A stretch of DNA of 64,000 nt from Geomonas limicola (GTDB lineage Bacteria > Desulfobacterota > Desulfuromonadia > Geobacterales > Geobacteraceae): assembly GCF_014193675.1 (NCBI RefSeq), contig NZ_BLXZ01000004.1, forward strand, positions 124,001 to 188,000, given 5' to 3'. Below the pieces are notes generated by a model. It did not search any database and was not told the origin of the DNA. It worked only from the letters and a program-made list of their open reading frames with translations. Both the position numbers and the translations under genes were made by a program. Every line of letters starts with the position of its first letter. Position 1 is the first letter of the stretch. Below, piece by piece: positions 37,799 to 46,449 of the stretch.

Positions 37799-37926
37799 CC
37801 CAACTCTTCCCCTCCCTTGGCGGGAGGGGATAGAGGGGTGCGTGAAGCTGCCACAACGTAACACTGTCAGTACCTTCGGCCTCCCCCTCATCCCGGCCCT
37901 TCCCCGGCAGGGGGAGGGTGGAGTTA
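37799..37926. repeat. Two G/C-rich palindromic repeats downstream of argH
   Basis: One at 37805-37841 (CCCCTCCCTTGGCGGGAGGGG as core) and one at about 37880-37922 (CCTCCCCCTCATCCC...GGGGGAGGG). They are spaced about 75 bases apart between argH and the lipoprotein gene. Confidence 0.55.
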
Positions 37927-37946
37927 CCCAGAGGGGGAACCGGGCA

Positions 37947-39323
37947 CTACCTGCCTTCCTTGGCCCTTTCGATCTCAGCCTGTACCCGCTCCAGCGCAGT
38001 GCCGCCGGTCGCCTTGCGGGCGTTCACCGAGGCTTCCAGCGTGATGCAGGCAAAGATGTCATCCTCGATCTTCCCGGAGAAGAGCTGCCACTCGGCCAGG
38101 GAGAGCTCGGGGATGTCCATCTCGTTCTCGATGCAGTAGCGCACCGCCTTGCCGACCACCTCGTGGGCGTCGCGGAACGGGAGACCTTTGCGTACCAGGT
38201 AGTCCGCCACGTCGGTCGCGGTGGAGAACCCGGCGCCGGCAGCCTGGCCCATGCGCACCGGGTTGATGCGCATCTCGCGGACCATGTCGGCGAAGACCTT
38301 GAGACTCCCCTTCACGGTGTCGATGGTGTCAAAGAGCGGCTCCTTGTCTTCCTGCATGTCCTTGTTGTAGGCCAAGGGGAGCGACTTCATCACGGTCAAA
38401 AGCGCCATCAGGTTGCCGTAGACCCGGCCGGTCTTGCCGCGTACCAGCTCCGGGACGTCCGGGTTCTTCTTCTGCGGCATGATTGAGGAGCCGGTGCAGA
38501 AGGAGTCGGAGAGGTCGACGAACTTGAACTCGCTGGTGGACCAGAGGATGAGCTCCTCCGAGAAGCGCGACAGGTGCATCATGAGGATCGAGGCAGCCGA
38601 GCAGAATTCGAGGGCGAAGTCACGGTCGGAAACCGAGTCGAGCGAGTTGCGGGTTACCTCGGGGAAGTCCAAAAGCTCCGCCACGTGCTCACGATCGATG
38701 GGGAAGGTGGTCCCGGCCAAGGCTCCGGCGCCCAAAGGGAGCACGTTGGTGCGCTTCAGGCAGTCTTCCATGCGACCCTTGTCGCGCTTGAGCATCTCGT
38801 GGTAGGCCATCATGTGGTGCGAGAACAGGATGGGCTGCGCGGTCTGCAGGTGGGTGAAGCCGGGCATCATCACGCCCAGGTTCTCTTCTGCCTGGTAGAT
38901 GAGCGAATCCATGAGCAGGTCGAGGTAGGCCGAGATCTCCACCAGCTCGTCGCGCAGGTAGAGGCGGATGTCCAGCGCCACCTGGTCGTTGCGCGAGCGC
39001 CCGGTGTGCAGGCGCTTGCCCGCGTCGCCGATCTTCGCCGAGAGGCGTGCCTCGATGTTCATGTGGATGTCTTCCAGTGACACCGAGAAGTCGAAGGTGC
39101 CGGCCTCGATCTGCTCCAGGATCTCCTTCAATCCCTTGACGATGAGCTCGACGTCCTCGATGGGGATGATCCCCTGCTTGCCGAGCATGGTGGCATGGGC
39201 GATGGAGCCGCGGATGTCCTGGTGGTAGAGGCGCTTGTCGAAGTTGATCGATGCGGTGAATTCTTCAACGAACTTGTCGGTGGGCTGCGTGAAGCGTCCG
39301 CCCCACAACTTGTCTTTTGACAT
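37947..39323 (-). CDS. argH: Argininosuccinate lyase
   Basis: Last step of arginine synthesis: argininosuccinate to arginine and fumarate. The product is 458 residues and belongs to the fumarase/aspartase superfamily with the signature [12 protein letters not shown] carrying the catalytic serine. KLWGGRF at the start and [10 protein letters not shown] are also conserved. AGGAG precedes the ATG. It is separated from argG by a Nudix gene and a nitrilase-like gene on the same strand. Confidence 0.97.
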   Translation of the reverse strand: MSKDKLWGGRFTQPTDKFVEEFTASINFDKRLYHQDIRGSIAHATMLGKQGIIPIEDVELIVKGLKEILEQIEAGTFDFSVSLEDIHMNIEARLSAKIGDAGKRLHTGRSRNDQVALDIRLYLRDELVEISAYLDLLMDSLIYQAEENLGVMMPGFTHLQTAQPILFSHHMMAYHEMLKRDKGRMEDCLKRTNVLPLGAGALAGTTFPIDREHVAELLDFPEVTRNSLDSVSDRDFALEFCSAASILMMHLSRFSEELILWSTSEFKFVDLSDSFCTGSSIMPQKKNPDVPELVRGKTGRVYGNLMALLTVMKSLPLAYNKDMQEDKEPLFDTIDTVKGSLKVFADMVREMRINPVRMGQAAGAGFSTATDVADYLVRKGLPFRDAHEVVGKAVRYCIENEMDIPELSLAEWQLFSGKIEDDIFACITLEASVNARKATGGTALERVQAEIERAKEGR

Positions 39324-39490
39324 GGTTCAATCTCCTGCTGGATGTGATCTCGAACTGCGAGTTGTTGTGTTGTCTGCTGTCCTGCCACCGCAGTGCCTAA
39401 GGCGAGTGCGGCTGGGCGAATGATTATGCGCCCCTACCGGGAAGCCTGCCCTGTAAGGGAGCCACAAAGCCATAAAGTAGGTGGCACTAC

Positions 39491-39532
39491 GGTCCCCCAC
39501 GTTGAAAAAGGGGGGCAGGGGGATTCGCTTTT
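39491..39532. repeat. G/C-rich short repeat before argH
   Basis: GGTCCCCCACGTTGAAAAAG followed by GGGGGCAGGGGGATT. It resembles the element at 40844-40877 (CCCCCTTTGCGAAGGGGGGGG then CAGGGGGGATT). Confidence 0.45.
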
Positions 39533-39544
39533 TCCTGCATACCG

Positions 39545-40702
39545 TCAGGCGTGCGGGAACTCCAAGGGGGCTACGCCGCTTAGCTTGTGCCACCCCTCCT
39601 CGGGGTTCCACGTCAAAATCGAGTGCACCTTGAGCGGGATGCGCGAGCTGCGCGGGTCGAGCTCGTGGTGCAGCGGCAGGTTGAAGTAGTAAAGCCTCGT
39701 GCCGGTGCCGAAACGAAGCCGGCAGACCGGCGCGCCGCCGAAATCGTCGCTGGAGAACTCGGCCTCCTGCACCTTGTGCAGCTTGTGCCGCGCGCTGATC
39801 GCCACGAAGGAGACGCCGAAGCATCCCTGGCTTGCGCACTGAGTCCCCTCGAGCTCTGTTTCGTCCGAACAGTTGCCGAAGACGGTCACCGTCTCGCGTA
39901 CCCCCGGGGTGTCTTCCAGGTACTCGCCGTAGAAGCCGGTCAGCACCTCACGGTAGGAGTGGTGCTCGGGCTTCGGGTTGCACTGGATCACGAAGAGCGC
40001 GTCCAGTGACTGGCGCATGGTGAAAAAGAGCCGGTCCGCGTGGTCGATGATCTGCCGGATGTTCGAGGAGTAGAGGTCCCGGTACAGGTAATCCAGGCAG
40101 ATGAGCGTCATGAAGTTGAAGCAGGCCGGCTCGCCCCGGAACAGGTAGAAGTGGCGCCCGCGGTACAGGTCATGGTCCTTGTCCAGGAACTCCTCGCCCC
40201 GGAACGGGTGCGTCTTTGCTTCCAGGAAGACCCGCAGCTTGCCGGTCGCCTCCTTCACCACGATGGCGCACCAGTTGACCGGCATCCCCTCGATGTCGCC
40301 GGAATCGAGGTCGTGCTCCACGCAGGCGAGCGCCTCGGCGTTGTCGGCGTGGAAGCGGACCAGCATGCGCCGGTACACCTCGAGCGGGATCTGCTCCAGG
40401 CCGAACATGGTGACCGTGTTGTGCAGAAAGCCCTTCTCGATGATCTGCAGCATCTCGTCGAAGTGCGCCACCGGGATGGAGCACTCCGGGAACATCAGGA
40501 AGTGCAGCCGTTTCAGGTTTCCTTCCGCGGCCACCACCAGGTCGAGGATCCCCTTGACCTGGCGCCACTTCTCCTCAGGATCCGTAAGGCCGTAGAGGTG
40601 CCCGTTGCGCCTGAGCCGGTTCGGGATCTGGGCGATCATGCAGTGCAGGTGGTGCCCCAAGGGGAACTCGAGATGGAGGTGCTGCTCGATGATCTTGACC
40701 AT
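39545..40702 (-). CDS. Divergent nitrilase-superfamily (carbon-nitrogen hydrolase-like) protein
   Basis: A soluble protein of 385 residues. I do not know a named family for it, but the Glu-Lys-Cys triad of nitrilases can be traced: Glu73 in LMFPECSIP, Lys163 in FLEAKTHPFRGEE and Cys202 in LICLDYLYRDL, with spacings like those of C-N hydrolases. Around this core are an insertion of about 40 residues before the Lys and a long C-terminal part with a beta-rich end. No signal peptide or membrane segment. It lies between argH and a Nudix gene in the arginine cluster. Amidase, repair or non-enzymatic roles are all possible. Confidence 0.7.
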   Translation of the reverse strand: MVKIIEQHLHLEFPLGHHLHCMIAQIPNRLRRNGHLYGLTDPEEKWRQVKGILDLVVAAEGNLKRLHFLMFPECSIPVAHFDEMLQIIEKGFLHNTVTMFGLEQIPLEVYRRMLVRFHADNAEALACVEHDLDSGDIEGMPVNWCAIVVKEATGKLRVFLEAKTHPFRGEEFLDKDHDLYRGRHFYLFRGEPACFNFMTLICLDYLYRDLYSSNIRQIIDHADRLFFTMRQSLDALFVIQCNPKPEHHSYREVLTGFYGEYLEDTPGVRETVTVFGNCSDETELEGTQCASQGCFGVSFVAISARHKLHKVQEAEFSSDDFGGAPVCRLRFGTGTRLYYFNLPLHHELDPRSSRIPLKVHSILTWNPEEGWHKLSGVAPLEFPHA

Positions 40703-40843
40703 AAGCCGGGCGGGTCTCCTCCGTAGAAGGTGGCGTCGCTACAGCGGGTGGTGGTACTTGGGCAGAGCCCATAAATTTTCAAAAATCAGTTCATGCTCGT
40801 TCCGGGGTAGTGACGACCTTTAGTCGGCAACGGGCCGCAACGT

Positions 40844-40877
40844 TTCCCCCTTTGCGAAGGGGGGGGCAGGGGGGATT
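40844..40877. repeat. G/C-rich palindromic repeat between nitrilase-like and Nudix genes
   Basis: TTTCCCCCTTTGCGAAGGGG with continuing G tract and CAGGGGGGATTTCC. The CCCCCTT/AAGGGGG arms form a stem. Confidence 0.5.
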
Positions 40878-40905
40878 TCCTGTCGGTGCCCCCGGGTCCA
40901 GACCG

Positions 40906-41346
40906 CTACTTCCCGTCCGTCGTCCCCGGAAAGAGCTTCCCTAATATGAACCGCGCACCGTCGGGCATCTTGTACTGTCCCAACTCGCCTTTCGGCACCC
41001 AGCGCGCCTCCGCCACCTCGTCGCGGTTGTGGTTCACGTCGCAGTACAACGGCGCGCACTGGTAATAGATGATGATGAAGTGGTAGTTGTCGGCGCCGGG
41101 GGTTACGTGCTCGAAGACGTCGATCAGCCTCCCCACCTCGACCTCGAGCCCGACCTCCTCCCAGACCTCGCGCTTCAAGGCCTCGACGATCGGTTCGCCC
41201 AGGTCGATCTTGCCCCCCGGCATGACCCATTCGCCCTTAAAGGGGGGGACGTTGCGCTTGGTCAAGAGCACCTGCTCGTCCTGGTCCACGATGACCGCGA
41301 CGACCGAGGTGACGATATGGCTGGCTTTGAAGCCGACGGGTTCCAT
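40906..41346 (-). CDS. Nudix hydrolase
   Basis: A pyrophosphohydrolase of about 146 residues. The full Nudix box G-x5-E-x7-REVxEExGL is present (from GKIDLGE to REVWEEVGL), preceded by WVMPGG. Substrates of such small Nudix enzymes range from oxidised nucleotides to NDP-sugars; nothing narrows it here. I chose the ATG at 41346; the frame is open to a GTG at 41364, which lies inside a perfect palindrome. Neither has a clear Shine-Dalgarno. Located between argG and the nitrilase-like gene. Confidence 0.93.
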   Translation of the reverse strand: MEPVGFKASHIVTSVVAVIVDQDEQVLLTKRNVPPFKGEWVMPGGKIDLGEPIVEALKREVWEEVGLEVEVGRLIDVFEHVTPGADNYHFIIIYYQCAPLYCDVNHNRDEVAEARWVPKGELGQYKMPDGARFILGKLFPGTTDGK

Positions 41347-41355
41347 ATAAGCGGA

Positions 41356-41382
41356 TAGGGGCACGAGTGACTCGTGCCCCTA
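41356..41382. repeat. Perfect 27-bp palindrome between argG and the Nudix gene
   Basis: TAGGGGCACGAGT and ACTCGTGCCCCTA are perfect inverted copies around one central base. No U-tract follows in the direction of transcription, so it is not a classical terminator; it could be a dispersed palindromic repeat or a protein-binding site. Confidence 0.9.
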
Positions 41383-41410
41383 TGACCTCCCTTAAACGTA
41401 GCGGGTACGG

Positions 41411-42625
41411 TTACTTCTTGTTCTGCATCAGCGAGCGGATGCGCAGCCTGAGCGAGTTCAGCTTGATGAAGCCCTCGGCGTCCGCCTGGTTGTAGACCTG
41501 GTCCTTCTCGAAGGTCGCGAAGTCGAGGTTGAAGAGCGAGTTGGTCTCGGACTTGCGGCCCACGGTGCGGCAGTGGCCTTTGTAGAGTTTCACGCGGGCA
41601 ACGCCGTTCACGGTCTTCTGCGACTCGTCGATGAGCGTCTGCAGCATCTCGCGTTCCGGTGCGAACCAGTAGCCGTTGTAGACCATCTCGGCGTAGCGCG
41701 GGATCAGGCCGTCACGAAGATGCATGACTTCGCGGTCCATGGTGATCTGCTCGACCGCCATGTGCGCCTCGCGCAGGATGGTGCCGCCCGGGGTCTCGTA
41801 GACGCCGCGGGACTTCATGCCGACCGAGCGGTTCTCGAGGAGGTCGACGCGGCCGATGCCGTGCTCGCCGCCCAGGGTGTTCAGGTGGGCCAAAAGCTCG
41901 GCCGGGCTCATGCGCACGCCGTCCACGGCCACCGCGTTACCCTTCTCGAACTCGATCTCGACGTACTGCGGCTTGTTGGGCGCCTTCTCCGGCGACTTGG
42001 TAAGCACGTACATGTTCTCCGGGGCTTCCATCCAGGTGTCTTCCAGGATGCCGCCCTCGAAGGAGATGTGCAAAAGGTTGCGGTCCGAGGACCAGGGGCG
42101 CTTCTTGGTGATCGGGATCGGGATGTCGTTTCTCTTGGCGTAGTTGATGAGCGCCTGGCGGGAGTTGAGCTTCCACTCCCTCCACGGGGCGACGACGGTA
42201 ATGGCCGGGTTGAAGTGGTAGTAGGCCAGCTCGAAACGGACCTGGTCGTTACCCTTGCCGGTGGCGCCGTGGGAGACCGCGTCGCACCCTTCGATCTGGG
42301 CGATTTCCATCTGGCGCTTGGCGATCAGCGGACGGGCGATCGAGGTGCCGAGGAGGTAGTGCCCCTCATAGATCGCGTTGGCGCGGAACATGGGGAAGAC
42401 GAAGTCGCGCACGAACTCTTCTTTCAGATCGTCGATGTACACCTTGTCGGCGCCGGTTTTGAAGGCCTTTTCGCGGACCGGCTCGAGCTCGTCGCCCTGG
42501 CCGAGGTCAGCAGAGAAGGTGACCACTTCGCAGCCGTACTCGTTTTTGAGCCACTTGAGGATGATGGAGGTGTCCAGTCCGCCGGAGTAGGCGAGGACGA
42601 TCTTTTTGACTTCTTTCTTGGCCAT
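41411..42625 (-). CDS. argG: Argininosuccinate synthase
   Basis: Joins citrulline and aspartate using ATP, the penultimate arginine step. The product is 404 residues; the PP-loop is [12 protein letters not shown] near the start, and [21 protein letters not shown] is a hallmark. AAGGAGG precedes the ATG. It follows argF in the same direction with a repeat in the gap. Confidence 0.98.
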   Translation of the reverse strand: MAKKEVKKIVLAYSGGLDTSIILKWLKNEYGCEVVTFSADLGQGDELEPVREKAFKTGADKVYIDDLKEEFVRDFVFPMFRANAIYEGHYLLGTSIARPLIAKRQMEIAQIEGCDAVSHGATGKGNDQVRFELAYYHFNPAITVVAPWREWKLNSRQALINYAKRNDIPIPITKKRPWSSDRNLLHISFEGGILEDTWMEAPENMYVLTKSPEKAPNKPQYVEIEFEKGNAVAVDGVRMSPAELLAHLNTLGGEHGIGRVDLLENRSVGMKSRGVYETPGGTILREAHMAVEQITMDREVMHLRDGLIPRYAEMVYNGYWFAPEREMLQTLIDESQKTVNGVARVKLYKGHCRTVGRKSETNSLFNLDFATFEKDQVYNQADAEGFIKLNSLRLRIRSLMQNKK

Positions 42626-42649
42626 GTGGCCCTCCTTAGGTTTAAGTCA

Positions 42650-42755
42650 ACGGCTAGCACACGGATAACAGCGGAAACAAGGACAAAAAACAGGATCAGT
42701 TTCTTGTTAACCCGGCCTCTTTGCCTGGGTTTCCGCGCAATCCGCGTGCCCGGGT
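42650..42755. repeat. Imperfect inverted repeat between argF and argG
   Basis: CACACGGATAACAGCGGAAAC at about 42658 (20 bases of arm) is nearly complementary to GTTTCCGCGCAATCCGCGTG at about 42730. This is a separate repeat type from the G/C tracts nearby. Confidence 0.45.
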
Positions 42756-42761
42756 TGGTAG

Positions 42762-43673
42762 TTACTTCATCAGGGTGGCCATGATGGCCTTCTGCACGTG
42801 CAACCGGTTCTCGGCTTCGTCCCACACCACCGAGTGCCAGCCTTCGATCACCTCGTCGCTGATCTCCTCGCCGCGGTGCGCGGGGAGGCAGTGCAGCACG
42901 ATGGCGTCTTCCTTGGCGACCGACATCAGGTTGTTGTCTACCTGGTAGCCGGCGAAGGCCTTCTCGCGGATCTTCTGCTCCTCTTCCTGTCCCATGCTGG
43001 CCCAGACGTCGGTGTTCACCACGTCGGCTTCGAGAGCGGCAGCCTTGGGATCGCGCACCACCTCGATCTTCGAGGTGCCGTTTGCCTTGGCCCAGGCCAT
43101 CACGGTGGCATCCGGGTCGTACCCTTCCGGGCAGGCCAGCGTCAGGTCGAAGCCGAAGATGGCAGCTGCCTCGATCCAGGTATTGGCCATATTGTTGCCG
43201 TCGCCGATCCAGGCGAACTTGAGCCCCTGGTAGCTCCCCTTGTGCTCGATCACCGTGAAGAGGTCCGCCATGATCTGGCAGGGGTGGTGCAGGTCGGTGA
43301 GCCCGTTGATGACCGGGATCGAGGCGTACTTGGCGAACTCCTCGACGGTTTCCTGGGCGAAGGTACGGATCATGACGCCGTCGCAGTAGCGGGCCATGAC
43401 GCGGGCGGTGTCCTTGATCGGCTCGCCGCGCCCCATCTGGGAGTCCTTCGAGCTAATGAAGAGAGGGTGCCCCCCCAGCTGGTACATGCCGACTTCGAAG
43501 GAGATGCGGGTACGGGTGGAGGACTTCTCGAAGATCATGGCGAGCGTCTTGCCCTTCAGGAGGTGATGCTCGACGCCACTCTTCTGCTTTTGTTTCAGCT
43601 CTTTGGTGAGGGCGAAGATGGCGTCCAGTTCGGCCTTGGTGAACTGGCTCAGGGCGAGGAAGTCTCTTTTCAT
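42762..43673 (-). CDS. argF: Ornithine carbamoyltransferase
   Basis: Forms citrulline from ornithine and carbamoyl phosphate. The product is 303 residues, with the carbamoyl-phosphate motif SSTRTR, HPCQ, and the ornithine-binding region HCLPAHRGEE. The start codon has only a weak Shine-Dalgarno. Located between argD and argG on the minus strand. Confidence 0.97.
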   Translation of the reverse strand: MKRDFLALSQFTKAELDAIFALTKELKQKQKSGVEHHLLKGKTLAMIFEKSSTRTRISFEVGMYQLGGHPLFISSKDSQMGRGEPIKDTARVMARYCDGVMIRTFAQETVEEFAKYASIPVINGLTDLHHPCQIMADLFTVIEHKGSYQGLKFAWIGDGNNMANTWIEAAAIFGFDLTLACPEGYDPDATVMAWAKANGTSKIEVVRDPKAAALEADVVNTDVWASMGQEEEQKIREKAFAGYQVDNNLMSVAKEDAIVLHCLPAHRGEEISDEVIEGWHSVVWDEAENRLHVQKAIMATLMK

Positions 43674-43795
43674 AGGTTGCGGTCTCTCTTTGCGGAAGGC
43701 GCGTTCGCCTCATTAATATACCCGATACGCCGATTTTAACAGCGAATGGGGAGAAATACAGGTCAATCTGTGCCGGCTTTTCCGGCGTTGCTCGA

Positions 43796-43848
43796 ATTCC
43801 CCCCCGCCCTTGACGGGTGGGGGCTGGGGGGGAGGGAGGATTTGGCAT
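43796..43848. repeat. G/C-rich palindromic repeat between argD and argF
   Basis: CCCCCCCGCCCTTGACGGGT followed by GGGGGCTGGGGGGGAGGGAGG. The core CCCGCCCTTGACGGGTGGGG can fold. Confidence 0.5.
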
Positions 43849-43871
43849 GGTCTGAACGAATGAACGTGGTG

Positions 43872-43930
43872 CGGGTTTTCCCTAGCCCCCCAGTCCCTAG
43901 CCCCCAGTCCCTATCCCCTGCCTTTCAACT
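43872..43930 (+). repeat. Left copy of inverted repeat flanking argD
   Basis: GGTTTTCCC followed by alternating CAGTCCCTAGCCCC units and ending CCCCTGCCTTT. The same string in opposite orientation lies at 45141-45188, on the other side of argD. Confidence 0.7.
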
Positions 43931-43938
43931 CCCTGCCT

Positions 43939-45135
43939 CTACTTCATTTCCTCGAGGATGGCGCTCAGCCCGGAGATCATCTCGTCCACTTCCTTCTTGC
44001 CGACGATCAAGGGCGGTACGAAGCGGAGCACCTTGTCCTGGGCGCAGTTTAAGAGCAGGCCGCGCTCGAGGGCGGTCTTCACGATGTCGCCGCCCGGAAC
44101 CTTCAGCTCGACGCCGATCATCAGGCCGATGCCGCGCACTTCCGCGATCACCTGCGGGAACTTGTGCATGAGTGCTTCCAGTTCGCCGGTCAGGTACTCG
44201 CCGATCTCCTCGCAGTGGTTCAGGATCCCATCCTCGAGGATGGCGCGCACGGTGGCGACGCCGGCCGCGGTCACCAGCGGGTTGCCGCCGAAGGTGGAAC
44301 CGTGGGTGCCGGGCACGAAGGCGGCGGCCAGTTCGTCGGTCGCCAGCATGGTGCCGATCGGGGCGCCGCCTGCCAGCGCCTTGGCGAGCGTCATGATGTC
44401 CGGGGTGATCCCGAAGTGCTCGTGGGCGAAGAGCTTGCCGGTGCGTCCCATGCCGACCTGCACCTCGTCGAAGATCAGGATGAGCCCGTTCTCGTCGCAG
44501 ATCTGGCGCACCTGCTGCAGGTACTCGCGGTCCGGCACCACCACGCCGCCTTCACCCTGGATCGGCTCCAGCATGACGGCGCAGGTCATCGGCGAGACGG
44601 CGGCTTTCAGGGCCGCGGCGTCGTTAAAGGGGACGTGACGGAAGCCGTGCAAGAGCGGATCGAAGAACTTCTGTACCTTCTCCTGGCCGGTGGCCGAGAC
44701 GGTGGCCATGGTGCGGCCGTGGAAGGAGGCGAGCGCGGTGATGATCTCATAGCGGTCCGGGCCGTACTTCTCGCGGCTGTAGCGGCGCGCGAGCTTAATG
44801 GCGGCCTCGTTCGCCTCGGCGCCCGAGTTGCAGAAGAAGGCCTTGTTGGCGAAGCTGTGGCTGCACAAGAGCTCGGCCAGCTCGATCTGCTGCGGGATGT
44901 GGTAGTAGTTCGAGCAGTGGATAAGCTCAGCGGCCTGCTTGGCGAGTGCTGCCGTCACCTTCGGGTGGCAGTGCCCCAGGTTGTTGACGGCGACCCCGGC
45001 CAGGAAGTCCAGGTACTTCTTGCCGTCGGCGTCCCACAGGTAGCACCCTTCGCCCTTGACCGGCACCAACGGGTAGCGCCCGTAGGTCCGCATGATGTAC
45101 TTGTCGGCTTTCTCGATCCATTTTGCTGAATTCAT
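43939..45135 (-). CDS. argD: Acetylornithine aminotransferase
   Basis: PLP-dependent class III aminotransferase making N-acetylornithine from the semialdehyde. The product is 398 residues; GAEANEAAIKLAR and DEVQVGMGRTG are conserved and the Schiff-base lysine lies in TLAKALAGG. It may also serve lysine synthesis as in other bacteria. GGAG precedes the ATG. It is unusual in being bounded on both sides by copies of the same repeat in opposite orientation. Confidence 0.96.
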   Translation of the reverse strand: MNSAKWIEKADKYIMRTYGRYPLVPVKGEGCYLWDADGKKYLDFLAGVAVNNLGHCHPKVTAALAKQAAELIHCSNYYHIPQQIELAELLCSHSFANKAFFCNSGAEANEAAIKLARRYSREKYGPDRYEIITALASFHGRTMATVSATGQEKVQKFFDPLLHGFRHVPFNDAAALKAAVSPMTCAVMLEPIQGEGGVVVPDREYLQQVRQICDENGLILIFDEVQVGMGRTGKLFAHEHFGITPDIMTLAKALAGGAPIGTMLATDELAAAFVPGTHGSTFGGNPLVTAAGVATVRAILEDGILNHCEEIGEYLTGELEALMHKFPQVIAEVRGIGLMIGVELKVPGGDIVKTALERGLLLNCAQDKVLRFVPPLIVGKKEVDEMISGLSAILEEMK

Positions 45136-45140
45136 GGCAA

Positions 45141-45188
45141 CTCCAAAAGGCAGGGGCTAGGGACTGGGGGCCAGGGACTGGGGAAAAC
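45141..45188 (-). repeat. Right copy of inverted repeat flanking argD
   Basis: Read on the minus strand: GGTTTTCCCCAGTCCCTGGC then CCCCAGTCCCTAGCCCCTGCC. It matches the left copy at 43872-43930 nearly base for base. Confidence 0.7.
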
Positions 45189-45409
45189 CAGAACCTTGAG
45201 CGCCCGCGGGCCTGAGCCATCGCCAGCTTTATTAACGGCAGGAACCGCAATCTGCCACGCAGCAAGGCGCCGCGTCTCCTGCGTTTCAATTGATAGAAGA
45301 GGGTGAGTTCCAGGGAGCCGGTGAAGCCACGGGCGAATGATGATTCCCCCCTGCAGGTGCCCGGCTCTGGCACCAATGAAACCAGCCCCAGTTTTCGCCT
45401 GCGCCTATA

Positions 45410-45441
45410 CTAGCCCCTAGTCCCCAGTCCCGAGCCCCTGG
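45410..45441 (+). repeat. Third copy of the CAGTCCC/TAGCCCC repeat
   Basis: TAGCCCCTAGTCCCCAGTCC then CGAGCCCCTGG. It ends just before the argB stop codon. Confidence 0.6.
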
Positions 45442-45443
45442 TT

Positions 45444-46322
45444 TTACGCTTCAAACTCGGTCCCGATCCCCACGTTGGTGAAGATCTCCAGCAGGATGGC
45501 GTGCTCGATACGGCCGTCCACGATGTGCGCCTTCTTGACGCCGGCGGCCAGCGCATCGGTGCAGCAGGTGACCTTGGGGATCATGCCGCCGGTGACGGTG
45601 CCGTTGTCGATCAGCTCGGCCACCTCGGCGAGCGGAATGCTGGAGAGGAGCTCGCCCTCCTTGTTCTTCACGCCGGAGACGTCGGTCAAAAGGATCAGCT
45701 TCTCGGCGCCCAGCGCCGCAGCCACCCGGCCGGCGACCAGGTCGGCGTTCACGTTGTAGCTCTCGCCGTCGCGACCCACGCCCACCGGCGCGATCACCGG
45801 AATGAAGCCGCCTTTCTCCAGGGCCTGGATGATGGCCGGGTTCACCTCGACCACGTCGCCCACGAACCCGATGTCGACCATCTCGACCTTGCCGTCCTCG
45901 CCGCGCACTTCCTGCAGCATCTTCTCGCAGATCAACAGGTTGCCGTCCTTGCCGGAGATGCCGGCGGCGCGCCCCCCCTGCTGGTTCAGGTAGCCCACCA
46001 CCTCGCGGTTCACCTGGCCGGTCAGCACCATCTCGACCACGCCCATGGTTTCCGTGTCGGTGACGCGCATCCCTCTGACAAACTCGGAGACGATGCCGTA
46101 GCGTTTCAGGGTTTCGTTGATCTGCGGACCACCACCGTGCACTATCACGGTGTTGATGCCAATGTATTTGAGCAGGATCACGTCCAGTGCGAACGACTTG
46201 CGCAGTTTCTCGTCCGCCATTGCGTGACCGCCGTACTTGATAACAATGGTCTTACCGGAGAAACGCTTGATATACGGCAGCGCCTCCATGAGTGTGCTGG
46301 CTTTCTCTATGAGTTTTTGCAT
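45444..46322 (-). CDS. argB: Acetylglutamate kinase
   Basis: Phosphorylates N-acetylglutamate, the controlled step in many arginine pathways. The product is 292 residues and belongs to the amino-acid kinase family, with [10 protein letters not shown] near the start and VHGGGPQIN. The N-terminal helix before the kinase core suggests the hexameric, arginine-inhibited type (inference). First of the arg genes in transcription order. Confidence 0.97.
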   Translation of the reverse strand: MQKLIEKASTLMEALPYIKRFSGKTIVIKYGGHAMADEKLRKSFALDVILLKYIGINTVIVHGGGPQINETLKRYGIVSEFVRGMRVTDTETMGVVEMVLTGQVNREVVGYLNQQGGRAAGISGKDGNLLICEKMLQEVRGEDGKVEMVDIGFVGDVVEVNPAIIQALEKGGFIPVIAPVGVGRDGESYNVNADLVAGRVAAALGAEKLILLTDVSGVKNKEGELLSSIPLAEVAELIDNGTVTGGMIPKVTCCTDALAAGVKKAHIVDGRIEHAILLEIFTNVGIGTEFEA

Positions 46323-46449
46323 GGGCGCCTCTATATATCAATAGCTGCATGGAAAGCCGTTAATATAGCACGTAGGGGGAAATAATCAACTTCAAAGAGG
46401 GATTTTACCCTGAAAAGGGAGGGAAACGGTGGGGGGAGCTGGGGCCGCT

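Larger units (their letters stand above)
45136..45443. other. Intergenic region argB-argD, repeats only
   Basis: About 308 bases with a repeat at each end (45141-45188 and 45410-45441). The middle has no credible gene and no recognised RNA. Confidence 0.5.
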
